NCBI GenBank assembly: GCA_009746045.1
Contig: RPFO01000276.1
Coordinates: 4,318,207 to 4,382,206, forward strand
Source: Mesostigma viride
Taxonomy: Eukaryota; Streptophyta; Mesostigmatophyceae; Mesostigmatales; Mesostigmataceae
Length of the DNA: 64,000 bases
Direction: 5' to 3'
Shown: piece by piece, positions 41,757 to 51,700 of the stretch
How the letters are laid out: each line of letters begins with the position of its first letter
How positions within the stretch are numbered: position 1 is the stretch's first letter
Notes under the pieces: generated by a model
Told to the model about the DNA's origin: nothing
Database searches by the model: none
Seen by the model: only the letters and a program-made list of their open reading frames with translations
Made by a program: the position numbers and the translations under genes

Positions 41757-43908
41757 ATGGACGAGCCACAAGCCATGGAGCCACGAGGTAGCCATGGCTG
41801 ACGGCGGCGCTCATAACTTTCACGTTAATTTGGGCACCAAATTTGGCTGTGAATATCACAACCGTTTTGTGTTTCTAAGACGCACACGCTGATGATATCT
41901 TTTCCCGAAACTATAAAACGCAATATTATGATTTATGGCAAGCAAACGCTCGACTACGCAACGCAGCCGGCCTGGCGGCTGCGATGAGCCAAGAAAATTC
42001 GCCTGCAGCTCCGGCTGTAGTTCGGCCCGGCGTACTACCAGGCAGCAGTGACACTACTCAAGCATTAGTAGTGCACTCGGCTCCTGCGGCCTCACCATCG
42101 GCATCGCCTGATCCCAATCGCAGCCACCCAGAAGAATTGCGCCCATGGACAGAACCGCGCTTCCGGCCTCAACCCAGTTCAAAGTCGACGATCACGATTG
42201 GACCAACATGTCCCCGAGCACTGCCATGCTGGCATCATCTACAGCCGGGGACTGCGCTTCGCTTTACGAACTGACCCTCCATCTCGATCCACAGCATCGA
42301 CCGTCTCATCTTCAAGGACGGCAAATGGTGCCCCCTCGCCTAGATGTGGCGAACCACCCCCAAACCGGCCCGCCCCCGCCTTCAGCTAGCACCTCTGCCT
42401 CTGCTCCCTTCTCAGTCATGCGCGGAGATGGCAAGATCTGGGCTCCATCCACCTCCGCCCCCCCACTCCGTTCCATCCTTATACGGAAGCCCTCCAGCAG
42501 CACGTGACCCCCCGGCGCTGTAGATGTGGCAGCCGGCAATGGGAGGCACGCTGGCTACTGTCAGAGCTCCCTCACCTTTCCACCACCGTCACCTCCTGCA
42601 CCTCCACCCTCCTCGCCTCCACCTCCACTGCCGCCTCCACCTCCACCGCCGACATCAAAGCCCAGCTCCTCGACATCGACCAGCGCCTCAAGGACAACAC
42701 CATCGCCATTCGCCATTGAGTGCCTGCAAAACACCGCAGAATTGACCGCCCAGGCGGTGAAGGCCGGACATCGCCGCCCAGCCGGCATCTGCTGGCCCGG
42801 CCAGCGATCGATGCTCCTTCCACCCAGACCTGGGCGGACCTGCTTAAGCACCACACCACCTCCACCGCCTCCACCATCGCGGCACAGCGCGCTCAAGCAA
42901 CAAACGCTCGACCTCCGCGATTAGGCCGTCGGACCTAACCCAGCGCATATGCAGCCACAATGACATCGCCAAGCACTTCGACCAGCCGGCACTGGTGAGA
43001 ACTCGGAGACTCTTGCCATAGTAGCGTTTCAGCGCGACATTCTTGCCCCCATGCAACTCACTGGTGAGCTGCGGATCGGTCCGGCGGCTGTCCGCCTTCC
43101 CCGCGCGCGCGGGGTAAGGCTGCATGGCCCCGGCGGCTTCCCCAGCACTCCTCACCAATTAACATGGCGGATATAAGCTGTCGCAAGAAGCCCTCGCTGG
43201 GGACTTGCTACACGCTGGACGACGACTTGACCCTGGCACAGCAACAGCGGCGACTGATGGGACTATGGCCGACCTACCTCCAGCTCCGGCAGAGCGCAGC
43301 TAGGGGTCGGGGAAACCGGTATACTGGAGGGGGGCCGGTCATCCACGTCGACCACAAGCCCTGGCCTAGGCGCCCGCCCCCTGCGCATGCCACCCTAGCA
43401 ACCCCAGTATAGTAGGGAATGCCGGTATAACAGTAGTGTAGTCAGGCTTAGTCAGGCTTAGCCTAGCCCGTGGCACACGCCTACGTGCATATGTGCACCT
43501 ATAATATGTAATGGGACCCCCCGCCATGCATGGATGACTGTGCGCCTTAAGAATTAAGCCAAGCCCTGCCTATAATGGGACTCCCCATGGATGATGCATT
43601 GAGAATTTAGCCAAGCTCTGCCTATTATGCAGAGAGCCACTCTCTGCTGAGAAGCCATGCCCTATAGCCATTGTTTAGCCATGGTAATCTTCCACCCCAT
43701 GCATGCCAGGCCTCCATCAGGTATGATGATACATCATAGTGGTGCAGGCCGGTGCACTTTGTGCATCCAGCCAGAGCATGGGTGTAGTTTACACCCTACC
43801 CTTGCAGGAAGTAGCCCAGAACATGTATTAAAAGCCATATGCCCCTTCTCAGGGATATGTGCTACATGTACTCCCAACGGAGTTACTGTTCCAATTTAAT
43901 TTAATTTA
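41757..43908 (+). mobile_element. Family C ORF1-only element, plus-strand copy
   Basis: 5'UTR (shares GCCACGAGGTAGCCATGGCT and TGTGAATATCAC with the copy at 19129-21098), ORF1 pseudogene 41938-43411, ~490-bp 3'UTR, and a CAATTTAATTTAATTT tail. As in the minus copy, there is no RT between ORF1 and the 3'UTR. Confidence 0.75.
41938..43411 (+). pseudogene. LINE ORF1p-like protein, heavily frameshifted
   Basis: Begins ATGGCAAGCAAACGCTCGAC (MASKRSTTQRS), the equivalent of MANKRASTQRS in the other copy. Recognisable blocks in different frames: PSASPDPNRSHP, FKVDDHDWTNMSP, LASSTAGDCASLYELTLHLD, SILIRKPSSST, DIKAQLLDIDQRLKDNT, and at the C-terminus CYTLDDDLTLAQQQRRLMGL and YTGGGPVIHVDHKPW. It ends TAG at 43409-43411. 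Many indels; inactive. Confidence 0.6.
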
Positions 43909-44318
43909 GTATCCCTGAGAAGGGGCATATGGTCTTTAATACATTCCGGGCTACAAGTCCCGGCAGGTGTGGGGTGTAAACAGCCATGCACCTACTCTGC
44001 CGGGGTGCACTAGGTGCACCTGCACCACCATGATCTATCAGACCCTAAGGCCTGGCATGGCCGGGTTGGAAGATGATTATATGGCTAGGCAATATATAGC
44101 TAGTATAATAGGGCATGGCATCGCAGCAGAGAGTAACTATCTGCCGGCATGGGTGAAGCAAGGCTATAACTACAAAAAGCTAGGGCCTCATCTGGTGTGG
44201 ATCCCATCATAGGCATACATCAGTACATGGCCACGTCTGCTAAGCCGTCAATTCTACACTACTGCATGCATAGTCCCCACTGAATAGGCTGCATGGGGTG
44301 GCTGGGGATTCTGGGGTA
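43909..44318 (-). repeat. Family C 3'UTR fragment, minus, tail-to-tail with the previous copy
   Basis: Minus-strand family C 3'UTR (GTATCCCTGAGAAGGGGCAT... out to the region just after ORF1). Its 3' end meets the 3' end of the plus copy at the shared AATTTAATTTAATTT run around 43895-43912. Confidence 0.7.
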
Positions 44319-44335
44319 AGTAAGTAAGTACCGTC

Positions 44336-44560
44336 TTGCGTGTTATGCGCATGGGCACATGTATTATGTGCCACGTGCGGAGTATACATACTATGCTATT
44401 AATCTCATTAGAAACTGAAATAAATATTACATTACATGAAAGTTACAAATATCGTCTGCATCATGCCCCATGCGAACATATAATCACTAGAGGGGGATAT
44501 AATCCTCATCGGAGCTGTCCTCTACTGTAATGGCAGACGAGGCGGTATAGTGTAGCGGCT
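44336..44560 (+). repeat. Dispersed repeat D, copy
   Basis: Second clear copy of repeat D. Strongest shared block with 41410-41443 is TGTAATGGC.GA.GAGGCGGTATAGTGTAGCGGC. It has ATTAATCTCATTAGAAA like the 17.7-kb copy. Confidence 0.5.
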
Positions 44561-44584
44561 ATTCGCACTGAGGGGCAATACTGT

Positions 44585-44859
44585 ATCCTCCACATACAGA
44601 GAGTCACTCTCTGATGAGAAGCCATGCCCTAGCCTTTGTATAGCCATGCATGATGATCTTCTGCACCCCATATGCCAGGCCCCCGCTTTGTGCTCTGAGA
44701 GATCATGGTGGTGCAGGTGCCCTTGATGCACCTAGAGCACTGAAGTGTCGTTTAAATCCCCACCCTTCAATGCAGGAAGTAGCCCAGAATGTATTAAAAG
44801 CCATATATGCCCTTTCTCAGGGATATGTGCTACATATACTCTCTGAACGGAGTTATGTT
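44585..44859 (+). repeat. Family C 3'UTR fragment, plus
   Basis: From AGAGAGTCACTCTCTGATGA through GAACGGAGTTATGTTC, followed immediately by the CAATT array. A 5'-truncated family C copy whose tail is the microsatellite. Confidence 0.75.
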
Positions 44860-45019
44860 CCAATTCAATTCAATTCAATTCAATTCAATTCAATTCATAT
44901 TCAATTCAATTCAATTCAATTCAATTCAATTCAATTCAATTCAATTCAATTCAATTCAATTCAATTCAATTCAATTCAATTCAATTCAATTCAATTCAAT
45001 TCAATTCAATTCAATTCAA
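44860..45019 (+). repeat. (CAATT)n microsatellite
   Basis: About 31 copies of the 5-bp CAATT unit with a single interruption (CATATT near 44897). It joins the 3' tail of a plus family C fragment to the start of a minus family C fragment. The Ile-Gln-Phe-Asn-Ser frames are artefacts. Confidence 0.95.
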
Positions 45020-45928
45020 TATCCTCCACCTGCGGACTTCTTTCCTGCATTCTACCAATGGACCGCGCTGCTTGGGTGGCCCGGCCGTGACACCGGGGTC
45101 GCCTTCCATGGCTTGTGGTCGACGCAGATGACCGCCTCCCTCCAGTATATACCGGCTTCTTCCCTGCCGCTGTCTGCCCGAGCTGCAAGCCGGGGAAGTC
45201 GGCCATATAGCTCCCGTCGCCGTTGTTGCTGCGCCAGGGTCAAGTTGTCGTCCAGCGTGTACGGATCGAGTGGCCTCACGAGCCACTTGCGACGTGCTTG
45301 AGGAACAGAAGCTTGTCCGCCATGCATGTACTCAAGGTGAGCAGCAGCGGGGGTGGTCCCGCCTAACCCTGCGAGCGGGGATCGAAGGCGGAGGACTTCC
45401 AGCTCGCCTATGAGGGCCATGGGGGCAAGGATTTTGTCCTAGAGTCAAGCGCCTTTGCAAGCTCTTCTCGGAGTCCTCACTCAAGTGCAGGTCGAAGTGC
45501 TTGACGCCTGACCTTGCGTTGCGCTTGTCGAGCTCGGCCTCCTCGCGGACTCAGGTCAAGCGTCTGCATTGCTTGAGCTGGGTGGCGATGGCGGAGCCGT
45601 GGTGCATGGTGGTGGTGCCTAGGTGGTTCATCAGCATGGCTGCGGCCAGGTCTGCATGGGTGCATGGGAGGTGCCTCACCAGCTGGGCCAGCAGGGGGGA
45701 GCTGTGCGGCAAGGTCCTCCATTAATTGCCTGGGCATGCACTGGTGAAGCGGCCCTGCGGTGTTTTCGGCAGGCACTCAATGGCCATGGCGTTGTCCTTG
45801 ATGCGCTTGCCGATGTCGAGGAGCTGGACGGTGATGGCGTCGGTGGTGGTGGCGGTGGTGGCTTTGGAGGTGGAGGCCGAGGAGGGTGGATCGCGCGGGT
45901 GGCGGTGGAGGCGGTGGAGACAGAGTGT
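45020..45928 (-). pseudogene. Family C ORF1 fragment, minus
   Basis: Minus-strand ORF1-like sequence in several frames: YTLDDNLTLAQQQRRRELYG (45265-45180 area), then QLLDIGKRIKDNAMAIECLP and STASTATRAIHPPRPPPP further 5'. The tail 3' of the ORF is missing: it ends in the CAATT array. 5' end truncated at ~45928, where a hAT piece begins. Confidence 0.6.
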
Positions 45929-45934
45929 GGCCAT

Positions 45935-46137
45935 GCATACGCGATACGCGTCGTACCCGGCCCAGGTGTATAATGTATAATACGCGGTGTATATAATGTA
46001 TTATACGCTGATCGTACGCTAACTGTTGAAAACCCCCTTTTTGGCATGGTTTTGAGGGGTTTTCAACATTCTGAGCAACCAAGCATGGTCTGCTGGTGTT
46101 TAATTTTGCCATACCTTTTTGCCTATACATGACATAT
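45935..46137 (-). mobile_element. Fragment of a hAT right end
   Basis: Reverse complement of the hAT subterminal region at ~38680-38880 (GGCCAT.ATACGCGATACGCG, TATAATGTATAATACGCGG, GTACGCTAACTGTTGAAAAC, ACCAAGCATGGTCTGCTGG), with small indels. It joins family C sequence on the left and a family B tail on the right. It carries no complete terminus. Confidence 0.8.
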
Positions 46138-46138
46138 A

Positions 46139-46423
46139 TTCATCGAGAATGATAGATTACAGAGGTGAGATGGGCATGCAACATAAGGGAAAACCCGATA
46201 CCTGGGAGAATAACCCTGAAGAAATTAATAGTAATCTGACACGGACATCCAAGGATCACGCCAGCTGCACAAGGTACAACTAAATATACATCACAAAACT
46301 ACACGCAGCAACAGCGCTGCCGGCCCACCATGCATGCAGGCCTGGAAGGGATCTAGACCGCATGGGTCGCGACAAAGTCGGCCCGGGTGCGGCGGAATAA
46401 CACATCAGCCACGGTGCGCATGA
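46139..46423 (-). pseudogene. Family B 3'-end copy, minus
   Basis: Minus-strand family B 3'UTR plus ~20 terminal codons (VADVLFRRTRADFVATHAV). It breaks off after GGTGCG and is followed by CATGACATATATAATAAATA, where a family A copy starts. Confidence 0.85.
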
Positions 46424-46433
46424 CATATATAAT

Positions 46434-46700
46434 AAATATAATTACTTACAGCAGAGTGAAATCACTCAAACCAAAGCAAACGCCCAGCTATAAACCTATA
46501 TACAGAGCCATGTCAAAGCTCTATACTACGATAAGACCAATGGAAACGCCTAACGGGAGGAACCTAATAGCCCTGCTGCACCGCAAAATCAGCCCGCGTA
46601 CGGCGGAGCATGATGTCAGCCATGGCCCGAGTCAGCGCCACCGACAGGCGCTGACGCCAATATGACGTCCAGGTCCGCGCCGACCATGGGGCCCGCTGGC
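46434..46700 (-). repeat. Family A 3'-end copy, minus (left half of a head-to-head pair)
   Basis: Minus-strand copy covering the last ~45 codons and the 3'UTR. With the plus copy at 46716-47006 it forms a ~265-bp inverted repeat around TATATATAGCGTGC. Confidence 0.88.
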
Positions 46701-46715
46701 ATATATATAGCGTGC

Positions 46716-47006
46716 CCCCCTGGAGGGCCAGCGGGCCCCATGGTCGGCGCGGACCTGGACGTCATATTGGCGTCAGCGCTTGTCGGTGGCGCTGACTCGG
46801 GCCATGGCGGACATCATGCTCCGCCGTACGCGGGCTGATTTTGCGGTGCAGCAGGGCTATTAGGTTCCTCCCGTTAGGCGTTTCCATTGGTCTTATCGTA
46901 CTTCGTAGTATAGAGCTTTGACATGGCTCTGTATATAGGTTTATAGCTGGGCGTTTGCTTTGGTTTGAGTGATTTCACTCTGCTGTAAGTAATTATATTT
47001 TTAAAA
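46716..47006 (+). pseudogene. Family A 3'-end copy, plus, with target duplication
   Basis: 5'-truncated copy starting in LEGQRAPWSARTW and running to the tail. It is flanked by TATATATAGCGTGC at 46702-46715 and 47007-47020, a 14-bp target duplication. Confidence 0.9.
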
Positions 47007-47020
47007 TATATATAGCGTGC

Positions 47021-48641
47021 AGCGTGCGGTTTGAGGCAGGGGAAAACATGCGTGGACGATAGGAATTATAGCACCGGCGGGCTTCAAAGTGCCGGACGGC
47101 AGGCGGTACCACCACTCCGTGGCAGCTTGGCCCAGTTTGCTACCGGCTGGCACACGTTTTCAGTGAATTTTGGGCTCCAGATTTAAATGCAACGTGCGGT
47201 TTGAGGCAGGGGAAAACATGCGTGGACGATAGGAATTATAGCACCGGCGGGCTTCAAAGTGCCGGACGGGCAGGCGGTACCACCATTCCGTGGCAGCTTG
47301 GCCCAGTTTGCTACCGGCTGGCACACGTTTTCAGTGAATTTTGGGCTCCAGATTTAAATGCAACGTGCGGTTTGAGGCAGGGGAAAACATGCGTGGACGA
47401 TAGGAATTATAGCACCGGCGGGCTTCAAAGTGCCGGACGGCAGGCGGTACCACCATTCCGTGGCAGCTTGGCCCAGTTTGCTACCGGCTGGCACACGTTT
47501 TCAGTGAATTTTGGGCTCCAGATTTAAATGCAACGTGCGGTTTGAGGCAGGGGAAAACATGCGTGGACGATAGGAATTATAGCACCGGCGGGCTTCAAAG
47601 TGCCGGACGGCAGGCGGTACCACCATTCCGTGGCAGCTTGGCCCAGTTTGCTACCGGCTGGCACACGTTTTCAGTGAATTTTGGGCTCCAGATTTAAATG
47701 CAACGTGCGGTTTGAGGCAGGGGAAAACATGCGTGGACGATAGGAATTATAGCACCGGCGGGCTTCAAAGTGCCGGACGGCAGGCGGTACCACCATTCCG
47801 TGGCAGCTTGGCCCAGTTTGCTACCGGCTGGCACACGTTTTCAGTGAATTTTGGGCTCCAGATTTAAATGCAACGTGCGGTTTGAGGCAGGGGAAAACAT
47901 GCGTGGACGATAGGAATTATAGCACCGGCGGGCTTCAAAGTGCCGGACGGCAGGCGGTACCACCATTCCGTGGCAGCTTGGCCCAGTTTGCTACCGGCTG
48001 GCACACGTTTTCAGTGAATTTTGGGCTCCAGATTTAAATGCAACGTGCGGTTTGAGGCAGGGGAAAACATGCGTGGACGATAGGAATTATAGCACCGGCG
48101 GGCTTCAAAGTGCCGGACGGCAGGCGGTACCACCATTCCGTGGCAGCTTGGCCCAGTTTGCTACCGGCTGGCACACGTTTTCAGTGAATTTTGGGCTCCA
48201 GATTTAAATGCAACGTGCGGTTTGAGGCAGGGGAAAACATGCGTGGACGATAGGAATTATAGCACCGGCGGGCTTCAAAGTGCCGGACGGCAGGCGGTAC
48301 CACCATTCCGTGGCAGCTTGGCCCAGTTTGCTACCGGCTGGCACACGTTTTCAGTGAATTTTGGGCTCCAGATTTAAATGCAACGTGCGGTTTGAGGCAG
48401 GGGAAAACATGCGTGGACGATAGGAATTATAGCACCGGCGGGCTTCAAAGTGCCGGACGGCAGGCGGTACCACCATTCCGTGGCAGCTTGGCCCAGTTTG
48501 CTACCGGCTGGCACACGTTTTCAGTGAATTTTGGGCTCCAGATTTAAATGCAACGTGCGGTTTGAGGCAGGGGAAAACATGCGTGGACGATAGGAATTAT
48601 AGCACCGGCGGGCTTCAAAGTGCCGGACGGCAGGCGGTACC
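47021..48641 (+). promoter_or_regulatory. 170-bp tandem monomers in the 5'UTR of family A
   Basis: Units start at 47021, 47191, 47362, 47532, 47702, 47872, 48042, 48212, 48382 and 48552: nine full units and one partial unit that ends at GGCGGTACC (~48641), where the leader begins. Units are almost identical (one 1-bp insertion in unit 2). Each contains GTGCGGTTTGAGGCAGGGGA and CAGTGAATTTTGGGCTCCAG. Tandem promoter monomers at the 5' end are known from rodent L1 elements; that these drive transcription is inferred from position only. Confidence 0.85.
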
Positions 48642-48755
48642 GCGACCGCAGCGCGTTGGGGGGCTGCCGCCCCCCAAACCCCCCGCGTGGGGGGCTCCGC
48701 CCCCCACACCCCCCGCCCCCCCCCTCGGTGGCTGCCACGCCTGCCCTGATTGTTC

Positions 48756-51700
48756 ATGGACGACCCACGACCCCCTTCGCCCAACGGCTCCCCCGCTCCC
48801 CGGTTGGCGCCTCGGCGGTCCTCTCGGCTTGCGGCCCTTCTTGCGGAGGTGGGCGACCCGGCTGCGGGGGGCTCGGGCGCCCCGGTCTCCCCCTCCTTGG
48901 TCTGCGAGGTCTGCCGGAGCGGGCACCGCGGGCACCACATGTTAGTTTGTGATGCTTGCAATTCCGGGTGGCACTTGCAGTGTCTTACTCCCCGGCTCTA
49001 CCGGGTCCCGCCGGGCTCCTGGACGTGCCCGCGCTGTCCCCCCCGGCGGGCCCCCGGGCTGCCCTCCCCGCTGGGTGCTCCGGCCCCCTGCCCCGTGTGC
49101 CCCCCTGCCGAGGCCCTCGGGGCGGGCCGTGGCCTGCCCGATGGGGCCGCCGTTGCTCGGGCCCTGGCGCCCTCGGCCCCGGGGCCCCACCCGTCGCCTG
49201 GCCCCGCCGACGGGGGCGCGGCGCTGTCGCCTGGGCTGGGCCCGGCCGACCCCCGGCGGGCCTGGCGACCCCGGCGCCCGCCCCCGGCCCCTCGCTCCCC
49301 GACGCTCTGGCCTCCCTTCCCCCGGCCGCGGTTGGCCACCCAGCCGCCACCCCCGTCCTTGCCGCGTGGGACGGCGGCCCCCGGGCCCACGCGTTCACCT
49401 CGTGGCCGCCCTCGCACATTGTCGGCGTGGTGGGCCGCGCCACCTTTTCTTGGGCGTACTGCCCTTTGTTGCTGGACGCGGTCGGGTCCAGGCCGCCTTC
49501 CCCTCGCTCCCTAGGCCCCCGGCCTTCCTGGCCCTAGTTGCGCAGGTGCGGGCGACATTTCTTTCCGCCGCCCCCCCGGTGACGGCCTCGACTCTTTGGG
49601 GGTATGTCTTGGAAGGATATCACGCCGGCTGCCGGCTGCCGTGGCATCTCCCGGCCGCCCGGCAGGAAGAGCTGCTTTCCCTGGACGAGCGGGTGGGTCA
49701 GGAGGTGGTCGAGTTCGTCACGGCGGTGGCTCGAGACGCACAGGTCTCGGTGCGGGCGGCCTACCTCGCGGGCGGCGCCGACCTGGGCCTCATGTCCCCG
49801 CGGCAGCTTCGCCTCTTCTTGGACGCCCAGGCCCCGCCTCCCGGCCCGGTTGCCAGTGGGGGCTTTCTCATCACCTCCCTCAGCCTGGCGCAGGCCGCCA
49901 TGCTGCGTGTGGAGTTCGGGGCCCCCATCGCGGTTCAGGGCGGCCAGGCCATCTTGGTGGACTCGGCCGGGCGCGCCCAGCCCCTAACCGCGGGGACGCC
50001 TGTTTCTGCCTTCCTCCACGACATCCTGGAGTTGGCAGGCATCCCGCACGAATGGCACCCCGCGGCTGACCAACCGGTCGGCATCCTCTCGCGCGCCCAG
50101 ATTGCGCTCTCCCGGGTTGCTGGGAGGCCGGCTGGGACCCGCCCCCCCTCATGTCCGGTCCCTTCTGGAGGGGGACGACCCCGAGTCGGGCTCCTGTGCC
50201 ATCTGCCTTGAGCCCTTCCGGCCGGGGGATGGCTTGTGTCGCCTGCCCGCGTGCGGCCACACATTCCATCAAGCGTGCATCGCGCGCAGCTTGCTCCACT
50301 CCGTGCCGCGCTGCCCGTTGTGCCGGGCTGTTGTGCCGCCCCCTGGGACTGCGCTTCCTCTCGGCCCGCCCCCGGTCTCGCTGGGTCCCCTGCCGGGTCC
50401 CCACCGGGCCCCGGGGCCAGCTGCCTCCCCGACCCCTCGGCCGCCGCCCCCGGCCTCGTTGCCGGGGCCTGGGGTGGTCGCGGGCGCGCTGGCGAGTCCC
50501 CCTGGGAGGGGCGCCGGCGTTCTCGATCCCCCTCCGCTGGGGGTCTCCCCGGTGGGCACTGCCTCCTCCGTGGCCCCGGCGGGCCTGCCGGGCGCTGGTC
50601 GGGTCGTGGTGCGCGCGCCTGCCGGCCCGGCTGGGGAGACGCCGCAGGCCCCACGTCCTGCCTTTGCTGGCGCCGCTCCCCGCCACTCAGCGCCCGCCGA
50701 CGGCCTTCACCGGTGTGCCGTGCTGCTTCCCACGGGGTCCCCGTGTGCTGGTGTGTTCCACAACCGTAACCTCCTCTGCCAGCACCTTCGCGCTGTGCAC
50801 CCCGATCTCGGCGCGGCGGATCTGCAGGCCATGAGCTGTTACCGGTGCCCGGAAGCTCACTGCCAGCGGGTGTACTCCATTCACGGGCGCGCTCAGCACG
50901 CGCGCGCCTGTGTTGCTCAACGGCCCCTCAACCGGCCAGCAGTCCCGGCCCCCTCCCCCCTCCCGCCTCGGCTCCCACCGGCTCCCAGCCCCCGCCGCCC
51001 GACTACTCGGCCAGTTGGCGTTGGCTTGACACGGTTCCCTGGGATGCATGCGCCATCAACCCGACGTCTACCCTGACCGACCTCCCCCACCGCGCGCGTA
51101 GCCTTTTCGCGCAATGTGCAATCGTTTCTCTCCGGCGCATGCACGCCGCTCCGGACGACCCGCTGGGCTTTAAACTGCACATGGTGACCCCCCGCCTGCT
51201 CCTCACCCCTCTCGGGCGTGGTGTGCGCGGCCTCCAGGGTGCGGTTATTGCCCGTTGCCGACGCTTTCTGCAGGGGGACTGGGAGGGGCTGTTTGGCGTG
51301 CCGCCCCCGCGCACGGCCCGGCTGTCGGGGGAGGTCAACTTCGAGCGGGTGGCCGCCGACGTCATCCGCCTCGTCCGCGAGGGGCAGCTCAGCCGGGCCA
51401 TGACCCGCTTGGAAATGGCCAAGCTCGCCCCCGCCAATGCGGCTACCCTGGCGGCCTTGGAGGCTCTTCACCCTGCGGAGCCCGGATTCCAGCTGCCCGT
51501 GCCGGACCCCCTGCCGGCCCCCCTCCGGCTGGACCGCGACTGCTTCCTGGAGGTGATGCGTGCGGTCCCGCGGGCTTCCTCTACCGGGCCGTCGGGCTGG
51601 CGCTACGAGCACTTGGAGGTCCTGGTGGGGCATGGGGGCGAGGACATTCTCTTTGACACCCTCATTGACCTGGCGGCTGGTCGCGTTCCTCCCGCTGCGC

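Noticed and set aside
44650-45301. Frames encoding Gln-Phe-Asn-Ser-Ile repeats
   Set aside because: Translation of the CAATT microsatellite.
47021-48641. CRISPR or centromeric satellite
   Set aside because: 170-bp units without unique spacers, exactly bounded by the retrotransposon's target duplication and ORF leader, so they belong to the element. A length near 170 bp is coincidental with some centromere satellites.
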